This document shows, piece after piece, positions 8,511-16,699 of a stretch of DNA of 64,000 nt; position 1 is the first letter of the stretch, and every line of letters begins with the position of its first letter. Source of the DNA: Occallatibacter riparius (GTDB taxonomy: Bacteria; Acidobacteriota; Terriglobia; Terriglobales; Acidobacteriaceae). Under the pieces are notes generated by a model. That model worked only from the letters and a program-made list of their open reading frames with translations, made no database searches and was not told the origin of the DNA. The position numbers and the translations under genes are program-made. Location of the stretch: the NCBI RefSeq assembly GCF_025264625.1, contig NZ_CP093313.1:6696001-6760000 (forward strand), written 5' to 3'.

Positions 8511-10679
8511 ATGCGTCCCCAAAGCCTGTGCATTGCCATTGCATCTGTGAGCTTACATGTTGCGGCATCGGGTCTCGCCGCATTCAGCCAGTCGAGCAAG
8601 CCGCCCATTACGCTCGACGAGTATTTCAATACAACCGCGATCACTTCCACCGCACTGGCGCCGGACGGAAGTGCCGCGGCGATTGGTACTGAGTCGCCCG
8701 ACTGGAAGAACAACGCGTTCCGTCATGATTTGTGGATGTGGACGAAGGCCGGCGGTCTTCGCCCGCTGGCGCACATGGGCAATGAGGCCTCGCCTGCGTT
8801 CAGCCCTGACGGGAAATGGATCGCCTTCGTGAGCGATCGGCCGCTGCCCGGGGAGAACGGCAAGGCTGGTGACGCCGGCAGCAGCGCGGGTGGCGATGAC
8901 GACAAGGCCAGCCGCATCTGGATCATCGCAGTGAACGGCGGCGAGGCTCTACCGCTGTATGCGCAGAAGCTGGACGCGCACTCGTTTGCATGGTCGGCGG
9001 ACGGCGCGGCGATCTACTACTCGGTGACGCAGCCGCTCACGGAGGAGCAGAAGGACGCGCAGAAGGCGGAATGGAAGGACGTGACGCGCTGGCGCGAACA
9101 GCATCGCGGCGACCTGCTGTTGAAGCAGGCGATCGCTCCGGCGCTGGTGGCCGCGGTGGCCGTGGCGCCGCCGCATCCCGATAAGGACTCGGCGAGGGAC
9201 GCCGCGAAGGACGCCAAGGATAAGAAGAAGAGCGAGCCGGTTCTGCCACCTGACGCGGAGACGATTGCGCGCAGCATCTATGCGATTGGCGAGATTGCGC
9301 CTTCGCCGGATGGGAAGACAATCGCGTTCGAGACGGAGCCTGTACATCATCGCATGGAAGGGCCGGCGAACTTTGAGATGTACATGGTGAGCACGGGCGG
9401 GGGCGAGGTTCGGCAGCTTACCCACAACGAGGCGAGCGAATCGAATCTGCGCTGGTCGCCCGACAGCAAGGTTCTCCACTTCGCAGTAACCGCGGCTTCC
9501 GGTTCGCTTGAAGGGAAATACCGCGACGTGCAGGGCCGGCTTTATCGGGTGGATGCCGCCAGCGGCAAAGTCGAGCGCCTGGGATCGAACTTTGACGGAA
9601 CGTTCGATCAGTTCTCGCTGCTGGGCGATGGGCGGGAGATTGCGCTGGGCATGAAGGGCACGGAGACGCAGTTGTACCTGATTGAAGGCGACAAGGCCAC
9701 AAAGCTGCCGGGGCGCGCAGGTAGCTATGGCGGCATCACGACTGCGCTGCACTCGAATGCAATGGTGGTGCGCTGGTCGACCGTGACGGACCCGACGCAG
9801 GTTTATTTCGCCGGCGATCCGCTGCATCCTGATCAGTTGACCGCGCTGACCAATTTGAATCCCATCTTTGGCGAGCGGGCGAAGCCGGAGTGGGAAGCCT
9901 ATACGTGGACTGCAGATGACGGGGCCAAGGTGGAGGGGATGCTTATCTATCCGCCCGACAAGAAGGGTGCAAAGCATCTGCGCATGTTCACGCTGATTCA
10001 CGGCGGGCCTGCCGACGCGGATGGCAACAAGTTTGGCGCAGACTGGTACGACTGGGCAACGCTGGCTGCAGCGAACGGATGGCTGGTCTTCCGGCCGAAC
10101 TATCGCGGATCGTCCGGCTACGGCGATGAGTTCATGCTGCAGATCGAACCGCATCTTGTCTCGAAACCGGGCAAGGACATCATGGAAGGCGTGGACGCGC
10201 TGGTGAAGGACGGCATCGCCGACCCCGATCACCTCGCTATCGGCGGCTACAGCTACGGCGGCTACATGACGAACTGGCTGATCACGCAGACCACGCGGTT
10301 CAAGTCAGCAGTGACCGGCGCGGGCGCGGTGGAGCATGCGGCCAACTGGGGCAACGACGATGAATCGTGGGATGACGCGTGGTACCTGGGTGGGCGGCCG
10401 TGGGAGAATCCGAACCTCTATCAGAGCGAAGCCGCGCTGTTCCAGTTTGACAAGGTGAAGACGCCGACGCACCTGGTGCAGGGCGGGTCGGACATCCGCG
10501 TCAGCTTCCTGGAAGGCGAAGCGATGGAACGGGCGCTCGAATCGCTTGGGATTCCGCATACGTTTCTTGTGTTTCCGGGCGAGGGGCACGGGCTGGGGAA
10601 AAATCCGTGGCACGGGTATATCAAGGTTCGCGAAGAGCTGAAATGGCTGGACAAATACGATCGGCAGTCGTCCAACTAG
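8511..10679 (+). CDS. exported S9 family prolyl-oligopeptidase-like peptidase, 722 aa
   Basis: Alpha/beta-hydrolase peptidase with an N-terminal beta-propeller. A signal peptide covers about residues 1-26. Propeller blades run to about residue 440 (ASPAFSPDGKWIAFVSD, IAPSPDGKTIAFE). The catalytic domain has the nucleophile Ser581 in GGYSYGGYM, Asp661 in QGGSDIRV and His693 in GEGHGLG, the intact triad in canonical order. An Asp/Lys-rich insert (about 215-240) interrupts the propeller. It probably degrades peptides in the periplasm. A strong terminator follows at 10698-10741, so it is likely monocistronic. Confidence 0.93.
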   Translation: MRPQSLCIAIASVSLHVAASGLAAFSQSSKPPITLDEYFNTTAITSTALAPDGSAAAIGTESPDWKNNAFRHDLWMWTKAGGLRPLAHMGNEASPAFSPDGKWIAFVSDRPLPGENGKAGDAGSSAGGDDDKASRIWIIAVNGGEALPLYAQKLDAHSFAWSADGAAIYYSVTQPLTEEQKDAQKAEWKDVTRWREQHRGDLLLKQAIAPALVAAVAVAPPHPDKDSARDAAKDAKDKKKSEPVLPPDAETIARSIYAIGEIAPSPDGKTIAFETEPVHHRMEGPANFEMYMVSTGGGEVRQLTHNEASESNLRWSPDSKVLHFAVTAASGSLEGKYRDVQGRLYRVDAASGKVERLGSNFDGTFDQFSLLGDGREIALGMKGTETQLYLIEGDKATKLPGRAGSYGGITTALHSNAMVVRWSTVTDPTQVYFAGDPLHPDQLTALTNLNPIFGERAKPEWEAYTWTADDGAKVEGMLIYPPDKKGAKHLRMFTLIHGGPADADGNKFGADWYDWATLAAANGWLVFRPNYRGSSGYGDEFMLQIEPHLVSKPGKDIMEGVDALVKDGIADPDHLAIGGYSYGGYMTNWLITQTTRFKSAVTGAGAVEHAANWGNDDESWDDAWYLGGRPWENPNLYQSEAALFQFDKVKTPTHLVQGGSDIRVSFLEGEAMERALESLGIPHTFLVFPGEGHGLGKNPWHGYIKVREELKWLDKYDRQSSN

Positions 10680-10697
10680 AATGTAAATGAGTGCTTT

Positions 10698-10741
10698 CGC
10701 CGAAGTTGTGGAAGCCCTCAGGCCCTTCGGCGCATCTTTTT
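10698..10741 (+). terminator. Rho-independent terminator after the S9 peptidase
   Basis: CGCCGAAG (10698-10705) pairs perfectly with CTTCGGCG (10725-10732), followed by CATCTTTTT. It lies 19 bp past the stop codon. It also argues that the following permease gene starts downstream of 10741. Confidence 0.75.
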
Positions 10742-10855
10742 ACAAGGAACGGCCTTTGTGGCCCTATGAACCCCGTTACTGCACCAGCCCGGCAAGATAC
10801 CCGCCCATCGCGGCGCGCCTCGTTCGAGCAGACGCTGAAGAGCGCCCGCCGGACG

Positions 10856-12064
10856 ATGGTGCTGAGCGAGATCCTGAAGATTGCGCTGGACAGCTTCCGC
10901 GCCAGCAAGGTGCGGTTCATGCTCACGGCGCTGGGCATGGTGATCGGTACGGCGTCGGTGATCCTGGTGGTCACCATCGGAATGACGGGCAAGCAGTTCA
11001 TCCTGAACGAAATCCAGAAGATCGGGACGAATGAAGTAGAGCTCGAGTATGCCGGGGGCGGCGCATCGGGATCGGAAAATGTCGTGTACAACGACTTTCT
11101 GACTCGCGACGACGAGAAGGCCGTCACGGCCCAGTTGCCGGGCATCCTGTACTCGTCGCCCGTGCTGCAGATGAACACCCGCATCAGCTTTGGCGGCGGC
11201 GTGGTGAAGGACACGCTGGTTCTAGGCGTGAGCCCGCAGTACCAGCACATTCGCAACCTGCTGGTGCCGTATGGGCGATTCTTCGACGAGACCGATGAGA
11301 GCGCGCACGTCAATTGCGCCGTCGTAACCGAGACATTCGCCAAGCTGCGCTACGGCAATGCGGATGAAGCTGTCGGGCGTGAGTTCCAGATCAGCGGAAT
11401 TCCCTTCACGGTGATTGGCGTCTTCCGGCAGAGTGTGAGCGACTTCGGCCAGTCGGAGATTGCCGACGAAACCATCCTGATTCCCTTCTCCGTTGCGCGC
11501 TACTTCACCGGCACTGAGAATCTGAAGCAGATTTACTTCTCGATGCGCAGCATGGGAGAGGTGACTGACGCGACGAAGGAGATCAAGCGGATCGTCAGCG
11601 CGCGGCACCGGCCCAATTCGGTTTACAAGACGCAGGATTTGCGCGAAGTGCTGAACATGGCGGCGACGGTGTCGAATGCCCTCACGGCCATATTGGTGCT
11701 GGTGGCCGCGGTAACGCTGGCGGTAGGCGGCGTAGGCATCATGAACATCATGCTGGCCACGGTGCGCTCGCGCATTCGCGAGATCGGCATACGCAAGGCG
11801 CTGGGCGCAACCTATCGAGAGATCAAGCTGCAGTTTCTGGCGGAGGCCATCATCATCTCGCTGACAGGCGGAGTGATTGGAACGGTTGTGGGCCTGGCGC
11901 TGCCCTTGTCGGTGCGCTTCTTCACCGACTTCCCCCTGCCCATCTCGGGATGGTCGATCTTGATCGCTCTAAGCGCGGCCACCATCGTGGGCATCGTGTT
12001 CGGCACCGTTCCGGCCACGCGCGCAGCGCAGATGGACCCGGTAGAATCGCTCAAGTATGAGTGA
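10856..12064 (+). CDS. MacB-like ABC transporter permease (FtsX fold), 402 aa
   Basis: Inner-membrane permease of the MacB/LolCE superfamily: one membrane helix at the N-terminus (VRFMLTALGMVIGTASVILVV), a MacB-type periplasmic core domain, then three helices forming the FtsX domain with GGVGIMNIMLATVRSRIREIGIRKALGA, the signature of the family. No ATPase gene is adjacent, so the partner must be encoded elsewhere. I place the start at 10856, just before the first amphipathic segment; an in-frame ATG at 10766 is an alternative. The stop codon overlaps the ATG of a small membrane gene. It may export a peptide, lipid or drug. Confidence 0.85.
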   Translation: MVLSEILKIALDSFRASKVRFMLTALGMVIGTASVILVVTIGMTGKQFILNEIQKIGTNEVELEYAGGGASGSENVVYNDFLTRDDEKAVTAQLPGILYSSPVLQMNTRISFGGGVVKDTLVLGVSPQYQHIRNLLVPYGRFFDETDESAHVNCAVVTETFAKLRYGNADEAVGREFQISGIPFTVIGVFRQSVSDFGQSEIADETILIPFSVARYFTGTENLKQIYFSMRSMGEVTDATKEIKRIVSARHRPNSVYKTQDLREVLNMAATVSNALTAILVLVAAVTLAVGGVGIMNIMLATVRSRIREIGIRKALGATYREIKLQFLAEAIIISLTGGVIGTVVGLALPLSVRFFTDFPLPISGWSILIALSAATIVGIVFGTVPATRAAQMDPVESLKYE

Positions 12065-12221
12065 GCCCCAACTGCCACCCGATTCAAGCGAAGAGGATCT
12101 GGATAGAGCACCGCGAACCATCAATTTGTGGGTGGTTTACGGGCTGATGTTCCTTGCGCTGCTGGTGGCGATTGGGCTGGCTACGCTGATCGTGCTGCCT
12201 TTTTATCAGCATCGGCGATAG
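12057..12221 (+). CDS. small single-pass membrane protein, 54 aa
   Basis: Its ATG at 12057 overlaps the last codons of the MacB-like permease (stop 12062-12064), the usual sign of translational coupling. The first 23 residues are acidic and proline-rich (SEPQLPPDSSEEDLD), followed by one membrane helix (WVVYGLMFLALLVAIGL through VLPFY) and a basic C-terminus QHRR. The topology would be N-terminus inside or outside with a cytoplasmic basic end. I recognise no family; its placement suggests a small subunit or regulator of the permease. Confidence 0.6.
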   Translation: MSEPQLPPDSSEEDLDRAPRTINLWVVYGLMFLALLVAIGLATLIVLPFYQHRR

Positions 12222-12233
12222 AGCATTACGCGA

Positions 12234-14195
12234 TCAGGTCGTCGCCGGATCGAGCGCGGCAAGGATCATGTCCGTGTCGTAGACGCAGCCTCCCCAAACT
12301 CCGCCGCTGGCATGTACAAGCGCTGCCCATAACCGCGTATCGTCCGGCAGATCTGGATGAGGGCGGAGGTCTTCGCGCGGGCTGCGCTCGGCAAGACGTC
12401 GCACGCCTTCTTCCGCTGTGAACTCGCCGGCGGAGTCACCGATCAGGTTCACCGATCCGACAAGGCGTGTGCGATCGATGATGATCTCGATGAGGTCGCC
12501 GTCGAGGACTCTGCCTATGGGGCCGCCGGCGAGCGCTTCCGGCGAAACGTGGCCGATGCATGCGCCTGTCGAAACGCCGCTGAACCGCGCGTCGGTGATG
12601 ACCGCGACGTGCTTGCAGTGAGGCAGCATCTTCAGAGCGGAGGTCACCTGGTACGTCTCCTGCATGCCAGCGCCCTTGGGGCCGCCGCAGATGAGGACCA
12701 CTACATCGCCATGGCCGACGCGACCGGACTTGATGGCCTCGATGGCGGCCTCTTCCGTTGTGAAGACGCGCGCTGGCCCGCGATGGCGATAAACGTTCTC
12801 GTTGCCGATGAGAGAAGCGTCAATCGCAGTGCTCTTGATCACAGAGCCCTCGGGCGCGAGATTGCCGGCGGGAAAACAGACCGTGGATGTGAGGCCGCGT
12901 GAGCGAGCGCGATCCGGACTCATGATGACTTCGTCCGGGTCGATGTTGTCGCGGTCGCGCAGTTCGCGGCGGAGAGCGGAGCGGCGCTCGCTCTGCCGCC
13001 ACCAGTCGAGGCTCGCATCGAGACTCTCGCCACTGACGGTCTTTGCGCTTGTGTCGAGCAGTCCGGCCGCGCGCAGATGCAGCATGACTTCAGGCACGGC
13101 GCCGGCGAGAAACACCTGCACCGTCCCAAATCCGCGCGGGCCGTTGGGCAGCGCGTCGACGAGACGAGGAACTTCGCGATTGATCGCAGCCCAGTCATCG
13201 ACCGTCGGCCTGCGCAGGCCGGCATGAAACGCAATTGCCGGAATGTGCAGCAACAGATTGGTTGAGCCGCCGAAGGCCGCATGCAGCACCATCGCGTTGC
13301 GCAGCGCCGCGGGGGTGAGCACATCGCGCACACCTAGCCCAAGTTCATGCATGCGCAGAATCGCGCGCGCGGATCGCTTCGCTGCATCCAGCCAGATTGC
13401 ATGCCCTGAGGGCGCAAGTGCCGTATGCGGAAGCGACAGTCCCAGGGCTTCGCCGACGACCTGCGAGGTGGCAGCGGTGCCGAGGAACTGGCATCCGCCA
13501 CCGGGGGATGCGCAAGCGCGGCACCCCATCTCCGCGGCATATTCCAGCGTGATCTGCTCCTGCGCAAAGCGTGCTCCGATGGTTTGCACCTTGCCGGCAT
13601 CTTCTCCTTCGTCCGGCAGGAGCGTAACACCGCCGGGAACAAGAACCGCAGGCAACGCACCTGACGAGGCCAGCGCCATCATCATGGCGGGCAGGCCCTT
13701 GTCGCAGGTGGCCACGCCGAGCACGCCTTTGCGCGTAGGCAGCGAACGCATGAGACGGCGCAGAACCATTGCGGCGTCGTTGCGATAAGGCAGCGAGTCC
13801 ATCATGCCTGTGGTGCCCTGCGTGCGGCCGTCGCATGGGTCGGTGCAGGCGCCGGCGAACGGCACCGCGTGCTGTGCCTTCAATTCGCGCGCCGCTTCTG
13901 CAACCAGAAGCCCGACCTCCCAGTGGCCCGAGTGAAAGCCGAGCGCGATCGGCGAGCCGTCTTGGGCGCGCAACCCGCCGTGCGTGCTGAGGATGAGGAA
14001 CTCGGGATCGAGCACGCGCGCCGGGTCCCAGCCCATTCCGGCGTTCTGCGTGAGGCCGAAGAGATTGCCGGAGGGCGCATTGCGCAGCATCTCCGCCGTG
14101 ATGGGCAGCGATCCCTGGGGCCCTTGTGCATGCGTGGCAACGCGCAAGAGGTCGTCGCCGGCGGACTCGATCACTGACTGGAACAAAATCGCCAT
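12234..14195 (-). CDS. yjhG: YjhG/YagF-type dehydratase (D-xylonate dehydratase family), 653 aa
   Basis: IlvD/Edd superfamily iron-sulfur dehydratase that converts a sugar acid such as D-xylonate to its 2-keto-3-deoxy form. Length 653 matches the YjhG/YagF branch (about 655) and exceeds IlvD or Edd. Cluster and metal ligands are visible: CTDPCDGR (Cys117, Cys121), TCDKGLPA (Cys164) and GGGCQFLG (Cys235). The C-terminal domain has ICGGPKGAGMQE and DARFSGVSTGACIGHVSPEA. The true start is MAILFQ at 14195; the frame remains open upstream by chance. It begins 4 bp after the stop of the GH130-GDSL gene, so the two are cotranscribed. Confidence 0.9.
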   Translation of the reverse strand: MAILFQSVIESAGDDLLRVATHAQGPQGSLPITAEMLRNAPSGNLFGLTQNAGMGWDPARVLDPEFLILSTHGGLRAQDGSPIALGFHSGHWEVGLLVAEAARELKAQHAVPFAGACTDPCDGRTQGTTGMMDSLPYRNDAAMVLRRLMRSLPTRKGVLGVATCDKGLPAMMMALASSGALPAVLVPGGVTLLPDEGEDAGKVQTIGARFAQEQITLEYAAEMGCRACASPGGGCQFLGTAATSQVVGEALGLSLPHTALAPSGHAIWLDAAKRSARAILRMHELGLGVRDVLTPAALRNAMVLHAAFGGSTNLLLHIPAIAFHAGLRRPTVDDWAAINREVPRLVDALPNGPRGFGTVQVFLAGAVPEVMLHLRAAGLLDTSAKTVSGESLDASLDWWRQSERRSALRRELRDRDNIDPDEVIMSPDRARSRGLTSTVCFPAGNLAPEGSVIKSTAIDASLIGNENVYRHRGPARVFTTEEAAIEAIKSGRVGHGDVVVLICGGPKGAGMQETYQVTSALKMLPHCKHVAVITDARFSGVSTGACIGHVSPEALAGGPIGRVLDGDLIEIIIDRTRLVGSVNLIGDSAGEFTAEEGVRRLAERSPREDLRPHPDLPDDTRLWAALVHASGGVWGGCVYDTDMILAALDPATT

Positions 14196-14199
14196 GTGT

Positions 14200-16536
14200 C
14201 TATCGTCCACTCGTTGCTGGCGCGGCGGCCGTGACGGGCTTGAGTTCGAAATGGTGCGGCACAGGCGCAGCCTCGGCGTAGATTTTGTCTTCGAGAGAAT
14301 CCTCAAATGCCTGAAGGCGATCGGCGCCGCCGTCTTCCGCGCCCGTGCCGGCGTTCTGGATGCGCATGCGGGAATGGACGTAATGGGCGTCGACGAGGTC
14401 ACGCACATCCCAGCTTGCCACCTGCGCCTGCGAGCGCATGGGGGTGTTGTAGTCGGCGAGATTGATGCCGGCCGCGAGTTCGTCGGCGGAGAACTTGCCG
14501 ATGTCGCGATCGTCAATGCGCAGCGCGTACTGACCCGGCGCAAGGCCGTTCACGATGAGCGGCTGTTGATTCAGCGTCTTTTGAATATCGCTGATTTCGA
14601 GCAGTACGTTCGTGAGGGCATTGGCCTTGTCGAACGGCAGCGGCAGGCCGTTGTCGAGTTGCGTCCAGGTGATTGTGTCGCCTTCGCGTTTCAACTGATC
14701 GATGGCGGTGTTCTCCGATCCTGTGATCCGCGCGGCCTTCGCATCGATGGTGACGCTTGTGACGATAGCTGGAGCGTTCCAAGCCTTGAGCAGAGCCTCG
14801 GCCATCACCCAATGCGCGGTTGGCTCGGGATGCACGCGGTCTGGCAGCAGAAGCTTGGCCACGCGAGGATCCAGAGACTGAGCCTTTTCGAGCGCTGCAA
14901 CGACGAGCGGGTTGAAATCGGCGAAGGTGGCGCCGTCCTGCTGCGCGAGTGCGCGATCTTCCTCGGCAAAGTGCTGCATGACGCTGTTATAACCGCCGGC
15001 AAACGTTGGCTGTGCGGTCACATCGTCAAACGGAGAAGGGCCGATGAGCGTGAGGCGCGCTGCGGGTGCGTGCTGCTTAATCGAATCGAGGATGTGCTGG
15101 TAGCCGGCCTTAAAGGTGGAGTCGATCTGCGGTGTGGTGGCCTGGTAACCGCCGTCGTTCATGCCCAGCATGATGGTGATGACGGTCGGCTTCTCGACAA
15201 AGACATCGCGCGCGAGCCGCTGATCGATGGGTCCGGCCCATCCGCCGGTGACGCGATCGCCGCCCACGCCTGCGTCATAAAAATGCACGCGCATGTGTGG
15301 GAAGCGTGTGACGGTGTAGAGCTGCACGAACTGGTTGTAGTAGTTCTGCTCGGTGATGCTGTCGCCGTAGACGACGACGCGGTCTTCAGGACGGAGATAA
15401 AAGCCGCGTGCGACATTGGCCGGCGGCTGCGGGCCCGGAGCCATCGCCACTGCGACGAGCGAGTCGGCACAGCCGTAGTAGAGAAACCACTTGCCGTGAA
15501 AAAAGACGAGGCCTTCAGCGAAGGTGGTGCCGGCGGCATACTGGCCGGTCTTCTCATAGGGCAGCTCAGGCTTTAACACCGGCTGATCAAGTTGCGCGAT
15601 GAGGTGCTTCGGGTCGTTCGCGGCGAAGAGGGCTTCGCCCGCGGCATAGGCACTCGGGCCGAGCTCAGGATCGCCCCCGCTCGTTGCGTTCTTGCCGTTG
15701 TAGAGGACCACGATGCCTTTGTTTGTGAGGATGGGCGGCGGCCCTGTCTCGGGAAATGTCGAATCGAAGTGGCCGGCGCGCGGCTTGAGCAGCTCGATCG
15801 CATCGCCCTTTGCGTCTTCTACCGGAGTCCAGTGGATGGCGTCGTCTGACGTGGCGATATGAATGAAACCTTCACCCCAGTACATCCAGTATTTGCCGTT
15901 GATCTTTGCGGCGATGAGGCGGCCCTTCGTGGCATCAAGGCGCGTGACAATGCCGGCGGACTTGTACATGAGCTTTGCGTATTTGCCGCCGGCTGCTGTG
16001 AGAAATGCGGGGCCGTGCTTGGTCCAGTGCTCGAGATCGGGCGAGCTGGCGATGCCGACCGAGTAGGTCTGGCGGTTCCACTGCGTGTAGGTGAGGACGT
16101 AGGTGCCGTCTTCGAGCTCGACAATGCGCGGATCCTCAACGCCGCCCTGCCACTCGCGCGCTTTCTGATCGTCTTCCGCGGGATAGAAGACAGGCGCGGC
16201 GCGACGCGTGAAGTGAATGCCGTCGACGCTCTCCGCCAAGCCGAGGCGCGAGGTGTGCATGCCGATCTGCATGGTGCCGGAGTTATCTTCAGCTCGGTAC
16301 AGCACGTAAACCTTGCGGTCGCGGACGATGGCCGCGGGATTGAAGGTGTGCAGCGCCTCCCACTGCACAGGGGCGTGCAAGATGGGGTCGTCAAACTTGG
16401 ACTGCGGATTGGGAGTTATAACGGGATTGCCTGAGGCCGGGCGGGAGAACGGCCCTATGCCCCAGTCGGGCAGAGTCTGCGCGTGCGCGGCGGCAATCGA
16501 GAACAGTAGTGCGAATAGAGCGGCCCGGAATTTCAT
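14200..16536 (-). CDS. exported GH130-like / GDSL (SGNH) hydrolase fusion, 778 aa
   Basis: Signal peptide (residues 1-19, ending AHA), then a five-bladed propeller domain of the GH130 type (about 30-370) with FNPAAI, VLYRAED and the catalytic EDPR (134-137) of beta-mannoside phosphorylases and hydrolases. An SGNH hydrolase domain follows (about 385-600) with GDS at 391-393, GGDRV, GMND at 458-461 and DRVHPE holding the Asp/His pair. A beta-rich tail completes it. The combination suggests an exported enzyme that both deacetylates and cleaves acetylated mannan-like glycans. The start at 16536 has GAGGAG 6 bases upstream. It is followed 4 bp later by the dehydratase gene. Confidence 0.85.
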   Translation of the reverse strand: MKFRAALFALLFSIAAAHAQTLPDWGIGPFSRPASGNPVITPNPQSKFDDPILHAPVQWEALHTFNPAAIVRDRKVYVLYRAEDNSGTMQIGMHTSRLGLAESVDGIHFTRRAAPVFYPAEDDQKAREWQGGVEDPRIVELEDGTYVLTYTQWNRQTYSVGIASSPDLEHWTKHGPAFLTAAGGKYAKLMYKSAGIVTRLDATKGRLIAAKINGKYWMYWGEGFIHIATSDDAIHWTPVEDAKGDAIELLKPRAGHFDSTFPETGPPPILTNKGIVVLYNGKNATSGGDPELGPSAYAAGEALFAANDPKHLIAQLDQPVLKPELPYEKTGQYAAGTTFAEGLVFFHGKWFLYYGCADSLVAVAMAPGPQPPANVARGFYLRPEDRVVVYGDSITEQNYYNQFVQLYTVTRFPHMRVHFYDAGVGGDRVTGGWAGPIDQRLARDVFVEKPTVITIMLGMNDGGYQATTPQIDSTFKAGYQHILDSIKQHAPAARLTLIGPSPFDDVTAQPTFAGGYNSVMQHFAEEDRALAQQDGATFADFNPLVVAALEKAQSLDPRVAKLLLPDRVHPEPTAHWVMAEALLKAWNAPAIVTSVTIDAKAARITGSENTAIDQLKREGDTITWTQLDNGLPLPFDKANALTNVLLEISDIQKTLNQQPLIVNGLAPGQYALRIDDRDIGKFSADELAAGINLADYNTPMRSQAQVASWDVRDLVDAHYVHSRMRIQNAGTGAEDGGADRLQAFEDSLEDKIYAEAAPVPHHFELKPVTAAAPATSGR

Positions 16537-16627
16537 GAGTTCTCCTCGTGGTGCTTCAATTGCGATCATGCGCATCGCACCCCAGCATAATTCAGTGGAC
16601 AGTCCCTAAGTTCACACTATGCCACTG

Positions 16628-16669
16628 CTGGAAACTGCCGCGAGCTGCGAACGATGAACTGTAAACTGA
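16628..16669 (+). repeat. degenerate heptad array (GAACTNN type)
   Basis: Seven-base units GAGCTGC, GAACGAT, GAACTGT and AAACTGA follow one another at 16642-16669, preceded by decayed copies. It belongs to the same family as the arrays at 17821-17925, 30189-30223 and 32213-32240 and lies just upstream of the M50-like gene. Confidence 0.5.
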
Positions 16670-16687
16670 CTTGCCCGCCCGACCCTC

Positions 16688-16693
16688 TACAAT
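16688..16693 (+). promoter_or_regulatory. -10-like box abutting the M50-like gene
   Basis: TACAAT ends six bases before the ATG at 16700. With no Shine-Dalgarno in between, it suggests a leaderless transcript. A weak -35 (CTGACT, 16666-16671) has a 16-base spacer. Confidence 0.35.
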
Positions 16694-16699
16694 AGCTGC

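Noticed and set aside
13984..15576. 530-codon open frame on the plus strand opposite the GH130-GDSL and dehydratase genes
   Set aside because: Antisense open frames are expected in GC-rich DNA; the minus-strand genes have clear domains and this frame has none.
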